A stretch of DNA of 64,000 nucleotides, from NCBI GenBank assembly GCA_039000515.1, contig JBCFYV010000012.1:10122676-10186675 (forward strand), given 5' to 3'. Shown here piece after piece: positions 45,323 through 56,171 of this stretch (position 1 is its first letter; each line of letters begins with the position of its first letter). The position numbers and the translations under genes are program-made. Under the pieces are notes generated by a model. That model searched no databases and was not told where the DNA came from. It saw nothing but the letters and a program-made list of their open reading frames with translations. The DNA is from Timema cristinae. Lineage: Eukaryota > Arthropoda > Insecta > Phasmatodea > Timematidae.

Positions 45323-46929
45323 TATATACACATAAATTGAGGGGCCGATGTAATTATGTCTCATCAAATCACTGTTATTATGTATTTAATAAAAACACTC
45401 TATATCTGGTCATGGATATTTTGGTCCTGGTATATTTTGAAAATCTTTATAATTCACACAACTATGGTAAAATTATACTTTTAGCTCAGGTCATTATTTT
45501 TATTTTCCTTAATATGTTCACCGAATTTAATATTATTCCTCGTCTTTCAGTTCAATTCATTTTGAAATCCATTTATACATGACTAGACACACTAGGAGTG
45601 GGTTTTTATGGCATATCATTGAATTTCGGGACTAGGCTAGAACTGAAAAAAATCTTGCTTCACATTCTGTATTTATGGAGAAGTAGTATTTCTCCTGAAT
45701 AAATAATTCTTCATTATACCCGGCGGGTCTCGTCCATTGCCCCCTTGAGAGATAAAAGTAGTTGGTGGAATGTCCCTAGAAGGGTAGTCCACAGGAGCAT
45801 TAAGTAAATCACAACTTTTTTTTACAGGGTACTCTCATTTTATTTGGACAGGCAATCTTTCATGGAGAATAGCCCCGGTTTAGATTAAAAAGCCACACAC
45901 CCAACACGCTTTAAATTATTTTTTACATTTAATTGTTTGTTGTAAACATGTAGACAACGTAATAAAATTATAAACAAAGCTGAGGATATTCCACTATTTT
46001 ATCAACGTTTTATTAACAAAATTTGATATTAAATATATAAAAATTGTATTTAATTATTATAGCTGGTTGCAATCCAATGTGGTTAGAGATATATAAAGCA
46101 GCCAGTGATTAGTAGATTTTTACATTACAATAATACATAAATTAAATAAATTTTAAACTATTAAGATTGATGGATAGGTAAATAAAAAAATCTTACAATG
46201 AGACAAAGCCTTATTTGTAGAATATAAAATTAATGGGATACCTTTATTCAAACAATTTTAAATTTATATTAAAATAAAGAACATTAAGCAAAAATATTTT
46301 CTTTGTTATTTATGTTACTGATCTAGCTTCTTAATTTATGAATCTACTTGTACTGTGTGAGGTTTATAAATTGGAATTTATTAGGCGAGTTTTAAAGGAA
46401 ATAAAAGTTATAAGTTTGAAAATTAAGATTTTGTGAAATGTATATTTATTCTTGACCGAAAAGTTGGATCCCTTTCTGCTTGGAGATAGAAAATGGGGTT
46501 GACTATCAGCTGAATAAATAAACAATAATTGCATCTATAGAATATATATATTGGTTTATTATTATTATTATTATTATTATTATATTTAGCTATCTTTTAT
46601 TAGAGTCATATTATTTTTGGGACGCGTTAAATCTCTTGTAACGATATCATTATAAAATCAACGAGATATATCTTTCATTTACGATAATTTTAATCAAACC
46701 TAAAAATACTAGCAGATTAGGTCATTATTTTTTATAAAATGAACATTTAAAACTTTTAAAATGCTCTAAATATATAAATATGATTGTTTGGACATTTTTA
46801 TACATATATATAGGTTTTTTACTTAAAATTAGTGAAGTTAATCCCAAGAGAACTTATCAAATAATTGTGAATGTATTATATTTATCTATAATAAATTTAG
46901 TTAAGATTTGTCTTACATTTTATTTAACC
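45323..46929. other. AT-rich intergenic DNA
   Basis: ATT microsatellite at about 46556-46582. Two frames (45337-45582, 46780-47013) are I/L/F/Y-rich noise; the second runs into the BEL-2 LTR. No gene recognised. Confidence 0.45.
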
Positions 46930-46934
46930 TCTAC

Positions 46935-47508
46935 TGTTTGTATAGTTTTCTATTGTTTGACGAATATTACTAATCCTATACTTCATTTTCATTCCTCTAT
47001 GTTATATCTTTGAATAGTGCTCCTTTTATCTAGATTCTCTATGCCTCGAAATTGAACTGTTTTGTTTTGTTTTGGTTTGTGAGTTTTTGATTGTTATTGT
47101 TGAGGTTTAGTTCTGTTTGTTTGGTTTTTTCATATCTTACATTAACCTTCCCCACTCTTGGAGGCAACAAGACCATACCTGGACCACTATATGTTTATTG
47201 TTTTCCCGCCAAGTGTCGCTGGCGTGGAGTTTTTAGTGTGTTGATTAATTTGTGCCGTGCACGGAGACTCGATCAAGACAAAAGTGATAAGGTTCCGTAA
47301 ACCCTTCACCCGGAAGTGGTCTAGATTTTTATTCGTGTGTGTTGTTGAAGAAGACTGCGCCAGGACACTGCCAGTTATACCACATAAAGTGAAGGTGAGT
47401 TGCCTCTATCAATTTCCTTTCCACCATACAGTTCATTTATCCGTGTTCGTAACACTGGTCCTCCAGAGGCTTCTTTAGATTTCATTCAATTGTAAATTAT
47501 ACTAAACA
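46935..47508 (+). repeat. BEL-2 5' LTR
   Basis: Starts TGTTTGTATAGTTTTC and ends ATACTAAACA. Identical to the 3' LTR except for one A in an A run near 47280 and A/T near 47479. It is expected to carry the promoter and polyadenylation signals, but no clear TATA box is seen. Confidence 0.93.
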
Positions 47509-47900
47509 TTTTTGGTCCATCCGGGCCGAGGATACGTGTTTCAGTGTTCCTTGGCGTTTCTTTGTTTTAGGGTGGATAGAGCAACTTATTTGTTTATTTG
47601 GTTTATTTCTTGTATCATTTGTTCACGTCATATTTCGGCCATGCTGGGTCAGTTGGATTAGTGGCGTCATCAGTTCGATATATCGTTTGAGAGTTAGCGA
47701 TTAATCGCTAGCCATATCTATTGTGCATCGTATGTAATAGTGATAGAGTGATGTCGACCATGTGTTATTGGTCGAGAGTCGGGATGTAATCGATGGCTGT
47801 GTTTTGACTTTTGTTTATGTTTATAGTTAGTTTCTTGTTTGCTTACGTTTGTATTTAGTTCCCGTTTGTTTACATTAATTTGTGTTAAGTTTCTATCATC
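47509..47900 (+). promoter_or_regulatory. BEL-2 leader and primer-binding site
   Basis: TGGTCCATCCGG at 47513-47524, four bases inside the LTR, is the candidate tRNA primer site. It resembles that of BEL-1. The remaining leader is T-rich and non-coding up to the gag ATG at 47901. Confidence 0.6.
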
Positions 47901-50900
47901 ATGTCTTATGCACACCTTGAAGCTAGGTTTAAGGTGATAACTGGCCGGGTTAATAGACTTTACAAGCTGTCGGAACAGGTTCAAGGTGACATTACCAAAC
48001 TAGAGCTATTTAAGGCACATTGTTCAGACTTAGAACATTTAAGGAGGGATTTTGAAGAAACTCACGTTGAGTTAGGAGTCGCGGCAAGAAAATCTAAGAG
48101 GGACTTTGATGTTGAAGCACATGACAAGTTGATTGAGGACTTTGACATGACCTACTACCAGGTTAAGGAGATTTATGCACGGATTACTAAGCCTTCATCC
48201 ACGTCGGGAAATGATAATGGGCCTCCGGTAAAGGCATTGTCAGCAAAATTGCCTAAGTTGCAACTGCCCACATTTAGTGGTATAAACACTGACTGGACAA
48301 CATTTCATGACTTGTACGTCTCTCTCATTCATACAAACAAAACCTTAACACCAGTGGAAAGGTTTCAATATCTTTTGACGACATTATCTGGTGAGCCCCT
48401 GACTTTATTAAAGTCACTACCGGTGTCAGATGAGAACTACCCGTTAGCCTGGGCGACTCTTACAGAACGTTACCAAGATGTGAGGTCAATAGCTACTACA
48501 CATTTAGAGAAGATAATGCAATTCCCGGGTCTAACCTCAAGGTCGCCACAGAACTTAAGGGCGCTAGTGGACACATTTAAGGAGAACTTGGGTGCACTTA
48601 ATGTGTTAAAGTTTCCAGTTTGTGAGTGGAGTTTTATCTTACTAAACTTGACACTGAACAAGTTAGATAGAGAGACACGGCTGATGTTTGAACTTGCGCA
48701 CACGGCTACCAAACTACCAAGCTTTGATCAACTTTTGGAATTTCTTGAAAATCAATGCAAAGCACTGTCATCTGCAAATCAAGGTATATCACTGCAAACT
48801 AGCGCGAGTACTAGACATATAGCAACCAACAGGAGGATGGAAGGAAAACTAAATTCACCTGTTGGAGTGAGAAGATCATTTTATGTTGACTCAAATCAAG
48901 GTCACTGCTCTGTGTGTCAAGCTAACCATAGTATCTATAAGTGTCCAGTGTTCACGAGCAAGACACCGACACAACGCCGGGATTGGGTAAAGTCAAATAA
49001 TTTGTGTTTTAATTGTTTAAAGGGATCGCACCAAGTAAAAGAGTGTTCCTCAAAATTCAAGTGTCCACACTGTAATCAAACTCATCACACATTGTTGCAC
49101 ATAGGGTCAATTAATCAAGGCACTGACACTTGCGGTGAAGGATCGTTTAGCTCAAACCAACGTTTTACCAGCTCTCACACTGATCCCACCCATAGAGACA
49201 GTAGATATATGCAAGGTGATGCTACCCATCAGGCTCATTCACCAGGCCATGAAGGCACTGTTACACGGGGTGAACACATCAACTCACTTACCACCAGTTC
49301 TGTGAGCCTTACTACAGTCTTGTTGGGAACCGCTGTAGTACAGGTTAAGGATGGGCACGGTGTTTATCAGAAGGTTAGAGTGTTGATAGATTGTGCGTCA
49401 CAATCATCATTTATTACTGAAGACTGTGCTCACCGGCTGTGCCTGCCACGTCGCAAGTTGAAAATTCCGATTAAAGGGATCTCTCAGTCAACTGTGCAAA
49501 CCAACAAGGGGGTTGTGATATGTGAGGTGAAACCCTGTGGTGTTTATGGTCCTCAGTTGATCACCGAGGCTATCATTCTAAGTAAAATCACATCGGGAAT
49601 GCCATCAACCATGCTTTCTAAAGATATGGTTCAGGAGTTTGCTCATCTTCAGCTGGCTGACCCTCATTTTCATGTACCAGGGCCGATTGACATTCTCTTA
49701 GGTGCAGATGTATACCCCGAGATCTTTGATGGTGGGCGGTATTCAACTTCATCTAATTGTCCCTCAGGATTGCATAGCATTTTTGGCTGGATCATAATTG
49801 GTCGAATAGGACCTCAACCACTTATAACTTCTAGTGTCTCATCTTTTTTTGTTGCTACTGAACCATCACTTGACAATGTTTTGCGACGCTTCTGGGAGGT
49901 GGAAGAATTACCCGTGACTAAACACATTGACCCTAATGAAGCTATGTGTGAGGCACACTATGTGACAACACACACTCGTGACAATGAGGGTAGATACATT
50001 GTTCGGCTACCTTTCAAGGATGCACAACCAGAGCTGGGAGAATCACATCAACAAGCAGTCAAGAGACTCATTCAGCTGGAACGTCGCCTAGCTCGTTACC
50101 CACAACTAAAGGAACAGTATGTGACCTTTCTAAAGGAATATGAAGAACTCGGTCACATGCAGCGCATTGAACCATCAATGATCCAAGACATTAAATACTA
50201 TATTCCACATCATTGCGTATCCAAAGAATCTAGTTCAACCACCAAACTGAGAGTTGTATTTGACGCTTCTGCAGCAACATCATCGGGTCAGTCACTGAAT
50301 GATACATTATTGAAGGGTCCCAAACTGCAAAGGGAAATTGTGGAAATTGTTATGAATTTTCGATTTCATCCCATTGTGCTCACCACTGATATATGCAAGA
50401 TGTATCGACAAATACTTGTCACTCCGGATGACCGACATTACCAGGTAATACTGTGGCGCGAATCCCCTGATCAACAGATTCAAGAATATCAATTGAATAC
50501 TGTGACTTATGGTGTATCTTCAGCTCCGTACTTAGCGATGCGATCCCTGCGTCAACTCGCTTCTGATGAAAAACTTCGTTACCCTCGTGCTGCCCAGGTC
50601 CTATGTAAGGACATTTTTGTTGATGACATAGTCACTGGTGCTGATTCAGTGGAATCTGCTCTCAGTTTACAAACCGAGCTGATTGAATTGCTAAGCTTAG
50701 GAGGCTTCCAACTTAGAAAATGGTCTAGCAACCACCCTGAAGTATTAAAGAGGATACCAAATGAACACCGTGAAGTTCCCCTCATGTTTGAAGAAGATGG
50801 AGATCAAATAATTAAGATATTAGGACTGGAATGGGACCCCACATCAGATTCATTCTCTTATCATGTACATCCCTCTGAGATTACAGTAACGAAGAGGGCA

Positions 50901-52307
50901 GTTCTCTCAAATATTGCTAGGATATTTGATCCTGTGGGGTGGCTATCTCCAGTGGTGTTCTGGGCTAAGGCGTTCATGCAGATTTTGTGGACCATAAGAC
51001 TTGATTGGGATGAACCACTTCCACCAGAGCTCGGACAAGGGTGGCAAAGGTTTTGTTCAAACTTTCATGTTCTTACACATGTCAAGATCAACAGATTTCT
51101 ACCAACCAGTGATGCTATTAATTGCCAGCTTCATGGATTTTGTGATGCATCTATCAAAGGATATGCAGCAGTCGTCTATCTTCGAACTACCACGGGCAAT
51201 GGAGAAATTCAAGTCAACAACCTTATTGCCAAGTCAAGAGTAGCTCCGGTTAAGAGTTTATCTCTTCCTAGGCTTGAGCTTTGTGGGGCTCAGCTCCTAG
51301 CCACACTTATGGAGTGGGTGCAGCAGAACCTTAAACAACGATTACAGGTGTCAACTGTGTATACTTGGTCAGATTCTACCATCGTTTTGGCATGGATTCA
51401 AACGTCACCACATCTTTTGAAAACATTCGTTGCCAACAGAGTAGCCCAAATTCAAGCAGCAATACCAGCACAACATTGGAGACATGTCCCATCTAATTCA
51501 AATCCGGCTGATTGTGCATCTAGAGGCTTACATCCTGAAGAGTTGACAAATTTCCACATCTGGTGGACAGGACCAGAGTGGCTGAAACAACCCATTAGTA
51601 GTTGGCCCAAGCTGCCTGAGGTGACTTGCCAGGTAGAGTTACCTGAATTAAAGATTGTAAGGGTTACCAGTCTAGTAGCAGAAGTGAATACTTGGTGGGC
51701 AGACCTTCTCAAACGTTTCTCATCATGGGTAAAGCTGCAACGAGTCATCGCATTTTTAGCACGGTTTATTCAGAACTCCAAAGTAAAGAATCAAGATCGT
51801 TGTAAAGGCCCATTGTTGTCCAAGGAGCTCAAGACGGCCCGCATGTTATGTATCAAACAAGTTCAACAACAGGCGTTTGAGTCAGAACTTGAAGAAATAA
51901 AGAAGGGCCGGGAATGTTCACCCCGCGTGAGGGGCCTAAACCCGTTTCTCGACCAGGAGGGCCTATTGAGGGTAGGAGGTCGCTTGAGACACTCTTCACT
52001 GCGGTATGACACAAAACATCCTCTTCTGTTGCCTAAAAATAGTCATATCACCGATATCATTGTTGATCACTACCATGTATCTCATTTTCATGCTGGACTT
52101 CGAACAACCCACTCACTCATTCAAGACCAGTACTGGATTCTCTCAGCACGCACTGTTATAAAAACCCGGATCTTCAAGTGTATGAGATGTTTTCGATTTA
52201 AGGCACCTGCTCTCCAACCATTCATGGGGACCTCCCAGCAATGCGTGTGCAGCAATCAAGACCATTTGTGCGAGTTGGAGTGGATTATGGAGGACCCTTC
52301 CAGATAA
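47901..52307 (+). CDS. gag-pol: BEL-2 Gag-Pro-RT-RNase H polyprotein (frame broken before integrase core)
   Basis: The frame has 1468 codons from an ATG in context ATCATCATG. Domains in order: N-terminal coiled-coil-like region (1-110); the DUF1759-type gag domain from about 118 (LPKLQLPTFSG, TPVERFQYLLTTL); zinc knuckles near 336-400 (CSVCQANHSIYKC, CFNCLKGSHQVKEC, CPHCNQTHHTLLH); aspartic protease with D497 in LIDCASQS; reverse transcriptase about 760-1000 (LRVVFDASA, YGVSSAPYLAMRSL, FVDD at 906-909); RNase H with D1082, E1126 and D1158 (GFCDAS, RLELCGAQ, TWSDST); and H2C2 integrase zinc domain about 1373-1433. The last 25 or so residues are out of frame after a lost G in the G run 52226-52229. 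BEL/Pao elements normally read all of this as one frame. Confidence 0.95.
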   Translation: MSYAHLEARFKVITGRVNRLYKLSEQVQGDITKLELFKAHCSDLEHLRRDFEETHVELGVAARKSKRDFDVEAHDKLIEDFDMTYYQVKEIYARITKPSSTSGNDNGPPVKALSAKLPKLQLPTFSGINTDWTTFHDLYVSLIHTNKTLTPVERFQYLLTTLSGEPLTLLKSLPVSDENYPLAWATLTERYQDVRSIATTHLEKIMQFPGLTSRSPQNLRALVDTFKENLGALNVLKFPVCEWSFILLNLTLNKLDRETRLMFELAHTATKLPSFDQLLEFLENQCKALSSANQGISLQTSASTRHIATNRRMEGKLNSPVGVRRSFYVDSNQGHCSVCQANHSIYKCPVFTSKTPTQRRDWVKSNNLCFNCLKGSHQVKECSSKFKCPHCNQTHHTLLHIGSINQGTDTCGEGSFSSNQRFTSSHTDPTHRDSRYMQGDATHQAHSPGHEGTVTRGEHINSLTTSSVSLTTVLLGTAVVQVKDGHGVYQKVRVLIDCASQSSFITEDCAHRLCLPRRKLKIPIKGISQSTVQTNKGVVICEVKPCGVYGPQLITEAIILSKITSGMPSTMLSKDMVQEFAHLQLADPHFHVPGPIDILLGADVYPEIFDGGRYSTSSNCPSGLHSIFGWIIIGRIGPQPLITSSVSSFFVATEPSLDNVLRRFWEVEELPVTKHIDPNEAMCEAHYVTTHTRDNEGRYIVRLPFKDAQPELGESHQQAVKRLIQLERRLARYPQLKEQYVTFLKEYEELGHMQRIEPSMIQDIKYYIPHHCVSKESSSTTKLRVVFDASAATSSGQSLNDTLLKGPKLQREIVEIVMNFRFHPIVLTTDICKMYRQILVTPDDRHYQVILWRESPDQQIQEYQLNTVTYGVSSAPYLAMRSLRQLASDEKLRYPRAAQVLCKDIFVDDIVTGADSVESALSLQTELIELLSLGGFQLRKWSSNHPEVLKRIPNEHREVPLMFEEDGDQIIKILGLEWDPTSDSFSYHVHPSEITVTKRAVLSNIARIFDPVGWLSPVVFWAKAFMQILWTIRLDWDEPLPPELGQGWQRFCSNFHVLTHVKINRFLPTSDAINCQLHGFCDASIKGYAAVVYLRTTTGNGEIQVNNLIAKSRVAPVKSLSLPRLELCGAQLLATLMEWVQQNLKQRLQVSTVYTWSDSTIVLAWIQTSPHLLKTFVANRVAQIQAAIPAQHWRHVPSNSNPADCASRGLHPEELTNFHIWWTGPEWLKQPISSWPKLPEVTCQVELPELKIVRVTSLVAEVNTWWADLLKRFSSWVKLQRVIAFLARFIQNSKVKNQDRCKGPLLSKELKTARMLCIKQVQQQAFESELEEIKKGRECSPRVRGLNPFLDQEGLLRVGGRLRHSSLRYDTKHPLLLPKNSHITDIIVDHYHVSHFHAGLRTTHSLIQDQYWILSARTVIKTRIFKCMRCFRFKAPALQPFMGTSQQCVCSNQDHLCELEWIMEDPSR

Positions 52308-53179
52308 AATCATCTGAATTAAGGAATTCTAAGGTGCTCAAGGCTTATTTATGTTTGTTTGTGTGCTTGGCAACTAAGGCAGTGCACCTTGAGGTGGTAT
52401 CAGACTTAAGCACAAGGGCCTTTCTTGATGCCGTTCTTCGGTTTATTTCCCGTCGGGGTATGTGCTCAGACATTTATAGCGACTGTGGCACAAACTTTGT
52501 AGGTGCCAAGCGCCATTTTACAGAAATACAAAGGCATCTAGAATCCCATACCGAAACCAAAGTGGTAACAGATAAACTTTCGGTCCAAGGCATAAATTGG
52601 CATTTCAACCCACCTTCAGCTCCACATTTTGGTGGACTATGGGAGGCTGGTATCAAGTCGGCAAAAACTCACCTAAAGCGAGTGGTGGGTGATCAGACAC
52701 TTACCTTTGAAAGCCTCTCCACGCTCTTCATTCAAATTGAAGCCGTGCTAAATTCAAGGCCTCTTTGTGCTCTCTCTGCGGATCCGAATGACCTTGATCC
52801 ATTGACACCAGGACATTTCATAGTGGGTCATTCTCTCACCAGACCACCTGAGGAGATCGTAACTGAGCTACCTACCAACAGGTTGAAACGCTGGCAGTTG
52901 ATACAACAAGCCTATCAGCACTTTTGGCAAAGATGGTCAAGGGAATATATCCATACTCTCCAACAGCGACAAAAATGGACTACAAACAAGGTCAATTTAC
53001 AAGAAGGACAGTTAGTCTTGATAAAGGAAGACAATCTTCCCCCACTCAGGTGGCTGCTCGGAAGAGTAGCAGAGGTGTACCCTGGAAGGGATGGGATAAC
53101 GAGAGTCGTAAGTGTCCGCACCGAGCACGGGACCCTCAAACGACCGGTTGTAAAATTATGTCCACTTCCTAATCAATAG
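52241..53179 (+). CDS. pol: BEL-2 integrase core and C-terminal domain (displaced frame)
   Basis: The frame has 312 codons. The ATG at 52241 is internal and not a real start; this is the continuation of the polyprotein in the frame reached after the break at about 52226-52229. The DDE triad is complete: D15 (VDYGG), D81 (YSDCGTNF) and E135 (GLWEAG), with D-D spacing 66 and D-E spacing 54, close to 66 and 55 in BEL-1. The BEL-specific C-terminal domain follows (LTPGHFIVGHSL, RLKRWQLIQQ, GDxVLI-like QLVLIKEDN) and the frame ends KLCPLPNQ just before the purine tract. The break could be a homopolymer sequencing error, since everything else is intact. Confidence 0.93.
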   Translation: MRVQQSRPFVRVGVDYGGPFQIKSSELRNSKVLKAYLCLFVCLATKAVHLEVVSDLSTRAFLDAVLRFISRRGMCSDIYSDCGTNFVGAKRHFTEIQRHLESHTETKVVTDKLSVQGINWHFNPPSAPHFGGLWEAGIKSAKTHLKRVVGDQTLTFESLSTLFIQIEAVLNSRPLCALSADPNDLDPLTPGHFIVGHSLTRPPEEIVTELPTNRLKRWQLIQQAYQHFWQRWSREYIHTLQQRQKWTTNKVNLQEGQLVLIKEDNLPPLRWLLGRVAEVYPGRDGITRVVSVRTEHGTLKRPVVKLCPLPNQ

Positions 53180-53262
53180 GAAGGATACATTCTCCTATAA
53201 TATTATTCTGTTCATATCTTTGTTGCTGGTTTGTTGTTCTTAAAAAACTCATTTTAGTTTTT

Positions 53263-53273
53263 GGTGGGCGGTA
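53263..53273 (+). promoter_or_regulatory. BEL-2 polypurine tract
   Basis: GGTGGGCGGTA directly before the 3' LTR, in the expected plus-strand primer position. Less pure than the BEL-1 tract. Confidence 0.6.
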
Positions 53274-53846
53274 TGTTTGTATAGTTTTCTATTGTTTGAC
53301 GAATATTACTAATCCTATACTTCATTTTCATTCCTCTATGTTATATCTTTGAATAGTGCTCCTTTTATCTAGATTCTCTATGCCTCGAAATTGAACTGTT
53401 TTGTTTTGTTTTGGTTTGTGAGTTTTTGATTGTTATTGTTGAGGTTTAGTTCTGTTTGTTTGGTTTTTTCATATCTTACATTAACCTTCCCCACTCTTGG
53501 AGGCAACAAGACCATACCTGGACCACTATATGTTTATTGTTTTCCCGCCAAGTGTCGCTGGCGTGGAGTTTTTAGTGTGTTGATTAATTTGTGCCGTGCA
53601 CGGAGACTCGATCAAGACAAAGTGATAAGGTTCCGTAAACCCTTCACCCGGAAGTGGTCTAGATTTTTATTCGTGTGTGTTGTTGAAGAAGACTGCGCCA
53701 GGACACTGCCAGTTATACCACATAAAGTGAAGGTGAGTTGCCTCTATCAATTTCCTTTCCACCATACAGTTCATTTATCCGTGTTCGTAACACTGGTCCT
53801 CCAGAGGCTTCTTTAGTTTTCATTCAATTGTAAATTATACTAAACA
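53274..53846 (+). repeat. BEL-2 3' LTR
   Basis: Direct copy of 46935-47508. Open frames inside both LTRs (for example 53430-53816) are incidental: they differ between the two copies only because of the single-base indel. Confidence 0.93.
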
Positions 53847-53851
53847 TCTAC

Positions 53852-55029
53852 CTTGCGGTTTGTTTTGGTCCTGACTAAAAAAAACCACCCTCATATATTT
53901 ACATTGACTTTTTCCTCTCAACTGGACGCTTACTTATAAAATGCACCCTTCCTGAGAACTAGTTCTTATATAAGTGTCGTAGACCCAATATTTTATAATC
54001 CTGGTCACATACTGGGTATATTTCAATAGAGAGCTCAGCATTGAAGGTTTGTATGTTTGCTTCCCTGACACGAACTGAAAAAATGAAAGTTATAAGACCG
54101 ACTGTTTGTAAACTATGGCTTAGAAGGATGAAAAATATATTGGAAAAAAAGTGTTCACAAAAAGTTTCCATGTTCTTAAAAAGTGGTAGTAGCCTACTTG
54201 GAAATGAGAACCGAACCAATATTAACATAGACTATGGGGACTTTTAAGAGCTTGTATTCTCCAGTTAAATGTTTGCTCCTAGTACATATACAAGTTCTGT
54301 TTGAACAGAGAATTTCCACGTGATTCTTATTTTCTCTCCGACAACACTGCCCCCTCCACCCTACCCGCTTTCTTTCCCTCTATTTGCATTTGCCACACAC
54401 AATTTTTTGTTCTTAATGAGTAATTCTACATATACTAGTATTTAATGACGGTTGAAACAAGTGTATCATATAAGGTATGTATTTGTGATCTATTATTTGC
54501 GTATATTCAACAAAACTCCATGGTCTGGTCCCCGGATAAGTCGGCGGTTGTACATGGTGGACGGGTGCCAATTATATAATGTATATGTTAAAGGCAATGT
54601 GTGTAAACCTGGCATTCTATAAAATGCCTAGGCTTTTTATATAATTCCTAAGTGGTTTTAGCAAGATATGAAATACATTTGTTTTGCTGTTGTATTTCAT
54701 ACTTTCCATAGGATATTTATAGAATAGCCAGTCATTATATATTACCGAGAACAATAGCTAACCTAACCTAACCTAACCTTACCTAACTACTCTATTATAA
54801 AATAACCTAACCTGACCGACTAAAATCCTAGGAATGAGGTGAACCTGCAATAAAACGGTGCCAAGACTTACATAGAACTTGATAAAATAATTAATAACCT
54901 ATTCTGGGACTTAAAAAAGACAATGAATTTGAAAATAAGTATGAAATAATACAACCGCAAAACTAGTTTATTTCGTACTTTGCCAGAACTACTCTGGCAT
55001 TATATATATATATATATATATATTTTTAG
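53852..55029. other. Intergenic DNA with AACCT tract and TA repeat
   Basis: AACCTAACCT-type repeats at 54759-54788 and a second AACCTAACCTGACC near 54803. TA dinucleotide run at about 54997-55022. Frames at 54041-54247 and 53959-54228 have no domain. Confidence 0.5.
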
Positions 55030-55275
55030 TATTTAACGTGCACTTTTTAAGCCAATGGACATCAGCACAGTATCAGCACTCTACTTATAAAATAAACTAA
55101 CTTAAATCTAGAACAGACACAGAACCTACCACCCCCACCCCGCTTGTTAATTTAGCAACGTGGAAGAAAAAATTATATTTTAGATTTTATACATTTTTCG
55201 AACGTGTTGGTAATCAAACCTGAAACCCTTAACTCTATAGTTAGACACGCTACCAACTTATATATGGTGTTGTAC
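55030..55275 (-). mobile_element. SINE-D copy
   Basis: ACGTGCACTTTTTAAGCC, ATCAGCACAGTATCAGCAC, and AACTTAAATCTAGAACAG. The head side has GGTAATCAAACCTGAAACCC. Diverged but ordered as in the other D copies. Confidence 0.6.
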
Positions 55276-55607
55276 CAAAATTAATTGTTTATCCCTAAGT
55301 AAAGGGATTATTTGTCACATATTATAATTTAAAATTATAATATATAGTAAAAATCTATTATTTCATGGCAAATAATAATAATAATTCTGGGTTGGCCAAA
55401 AGCCAAAGGAACATTTACTCCCAAGGTCAGAGTTCAATCCCCGATTTGGTAGGTGAGGATGTATGTCTCCAAAGTGTTGTTTCCTAGCGTGTATAGGCCT
55501 ATAAGTGAATGTTGTTAATTTTCCCAATTCTCCCTCCTAAGCATGTTCTTATAGGCTAGTTAACTGAAAGTCAATTTCGTTTGTTACAAAATAATGATTG
55601 TTGGTTG
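55276..55607. other. Intergenic DNA with a possible SINE head
   Basis: TCAGAGTTCAATCCCCGATT near 55430 resembles a B box, and CAATTCTCCCTCCTAAGCAT near 55525 resembles an E-type body. Not firm. Confidence 0.35.
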
Positions 55608-55795
55608 TTTCCACCGCGTACTCGTTATAACAATAATAACGCTAATGACATAGGGATGAGAAAGAGGTAGACTTTTAGAGTAAATGTACTGGTATTTACA
55701 TGAAGGAATAGTGGGAAACTATTTATCAAAAACCACCCTCAGTACACCAGACCGAGATTCAAACCCTTATCCTCCCGTCACTGGCAGTTTAAACT
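55608..55795 (-). mobile_element. SINE-A2 relic
   Basis: CACCGCGTACTCGTTATAAC tail, ACCAGACCGAGATTCAAACC, and CCCGTCACTGGCAGTTTAAA. Head lost. Confidence 0.65.
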
Positions 55796-56171
55796 AAATG
55801 AACTTAATATTAAGTCTACGTTTGGAGATATTTTATTTTGAGCGTGAAATAGAACACCTCTATCACTACTCACTAATTATTTTTAAAGATCTCCAGATGA
55901 TTAATTCCCCACCCTCCTCATCCCCCTAATCGATCTTTAAAACCTGTTTTCTCGACATGTTCCGTGTTTACGGAAGTTCTCGAGTAAATCGTCTCTAAGT
56001 TTACTGCTCATCTCGTCCCAAACCCCCTTAGAACGCATTTTCCTATCCACCGTGAGGACTTATATTACGGCAGATTCAACAGGCACAAACACCCCTTCTC
56101 GGTCCCCACTCCCTCTCACCCTCGTCATACACTACAACCTCCCTCTACAAGACCCTCACGTCGTTTCCAAT
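55796..56171 (+). promoter_or_regulatory. Putative promoter and 5' leader of the exon at 56172
   Basis: GC content rises from about 55900 and pyrimidine-rich stretches lead to the ATG. ACGGAAGT (about 55965-55972) looks like an ETS site. No TATA box is obvious, in keeping with a housekeeping-type promoter. The limits are my estimate. Confidence 0.3.

Larger units (their letters stand above)
46935..53846 (+). mobile_element. BEL-2: young, nearly intact BEL/Pao LTR retrotransposon
   Basis: A 6.9 kb element. LTRs lie at 46935-47508 and 53274-53846, both TG...CA, with only about two differences seen. The 5-bp duplication TCTAC lies at 46930-46934 and 53847-53851. It has a primer-binding site, leader, long gag-pro-pol frame and purine tract. 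The near-identical LTRs indicate very recent insertion. One frame break separates the zinc-binding part of integrase from its catalytic core. Confidence 0.95.

Noticed and set aside
47091..47478. Frames inside the LTRs (47091-47300, 47257-47478, 53430-53816)
   Set aside because: The frame differs between the two LTR copies because of a one-base indel, and no BEL LTR is known to encode protein.
48470..53172. Other frames inside BEL-2
   Set aside because: Each overlaps conserved Gag-Pol domains in the main frame and has no independent homology.
54535..54575. Tigger-like left end (GGTCCCCGGATAAGTCGG)
   Set aside because: The motif is suggestive, but no paired end or TA-flanked limits are visible.
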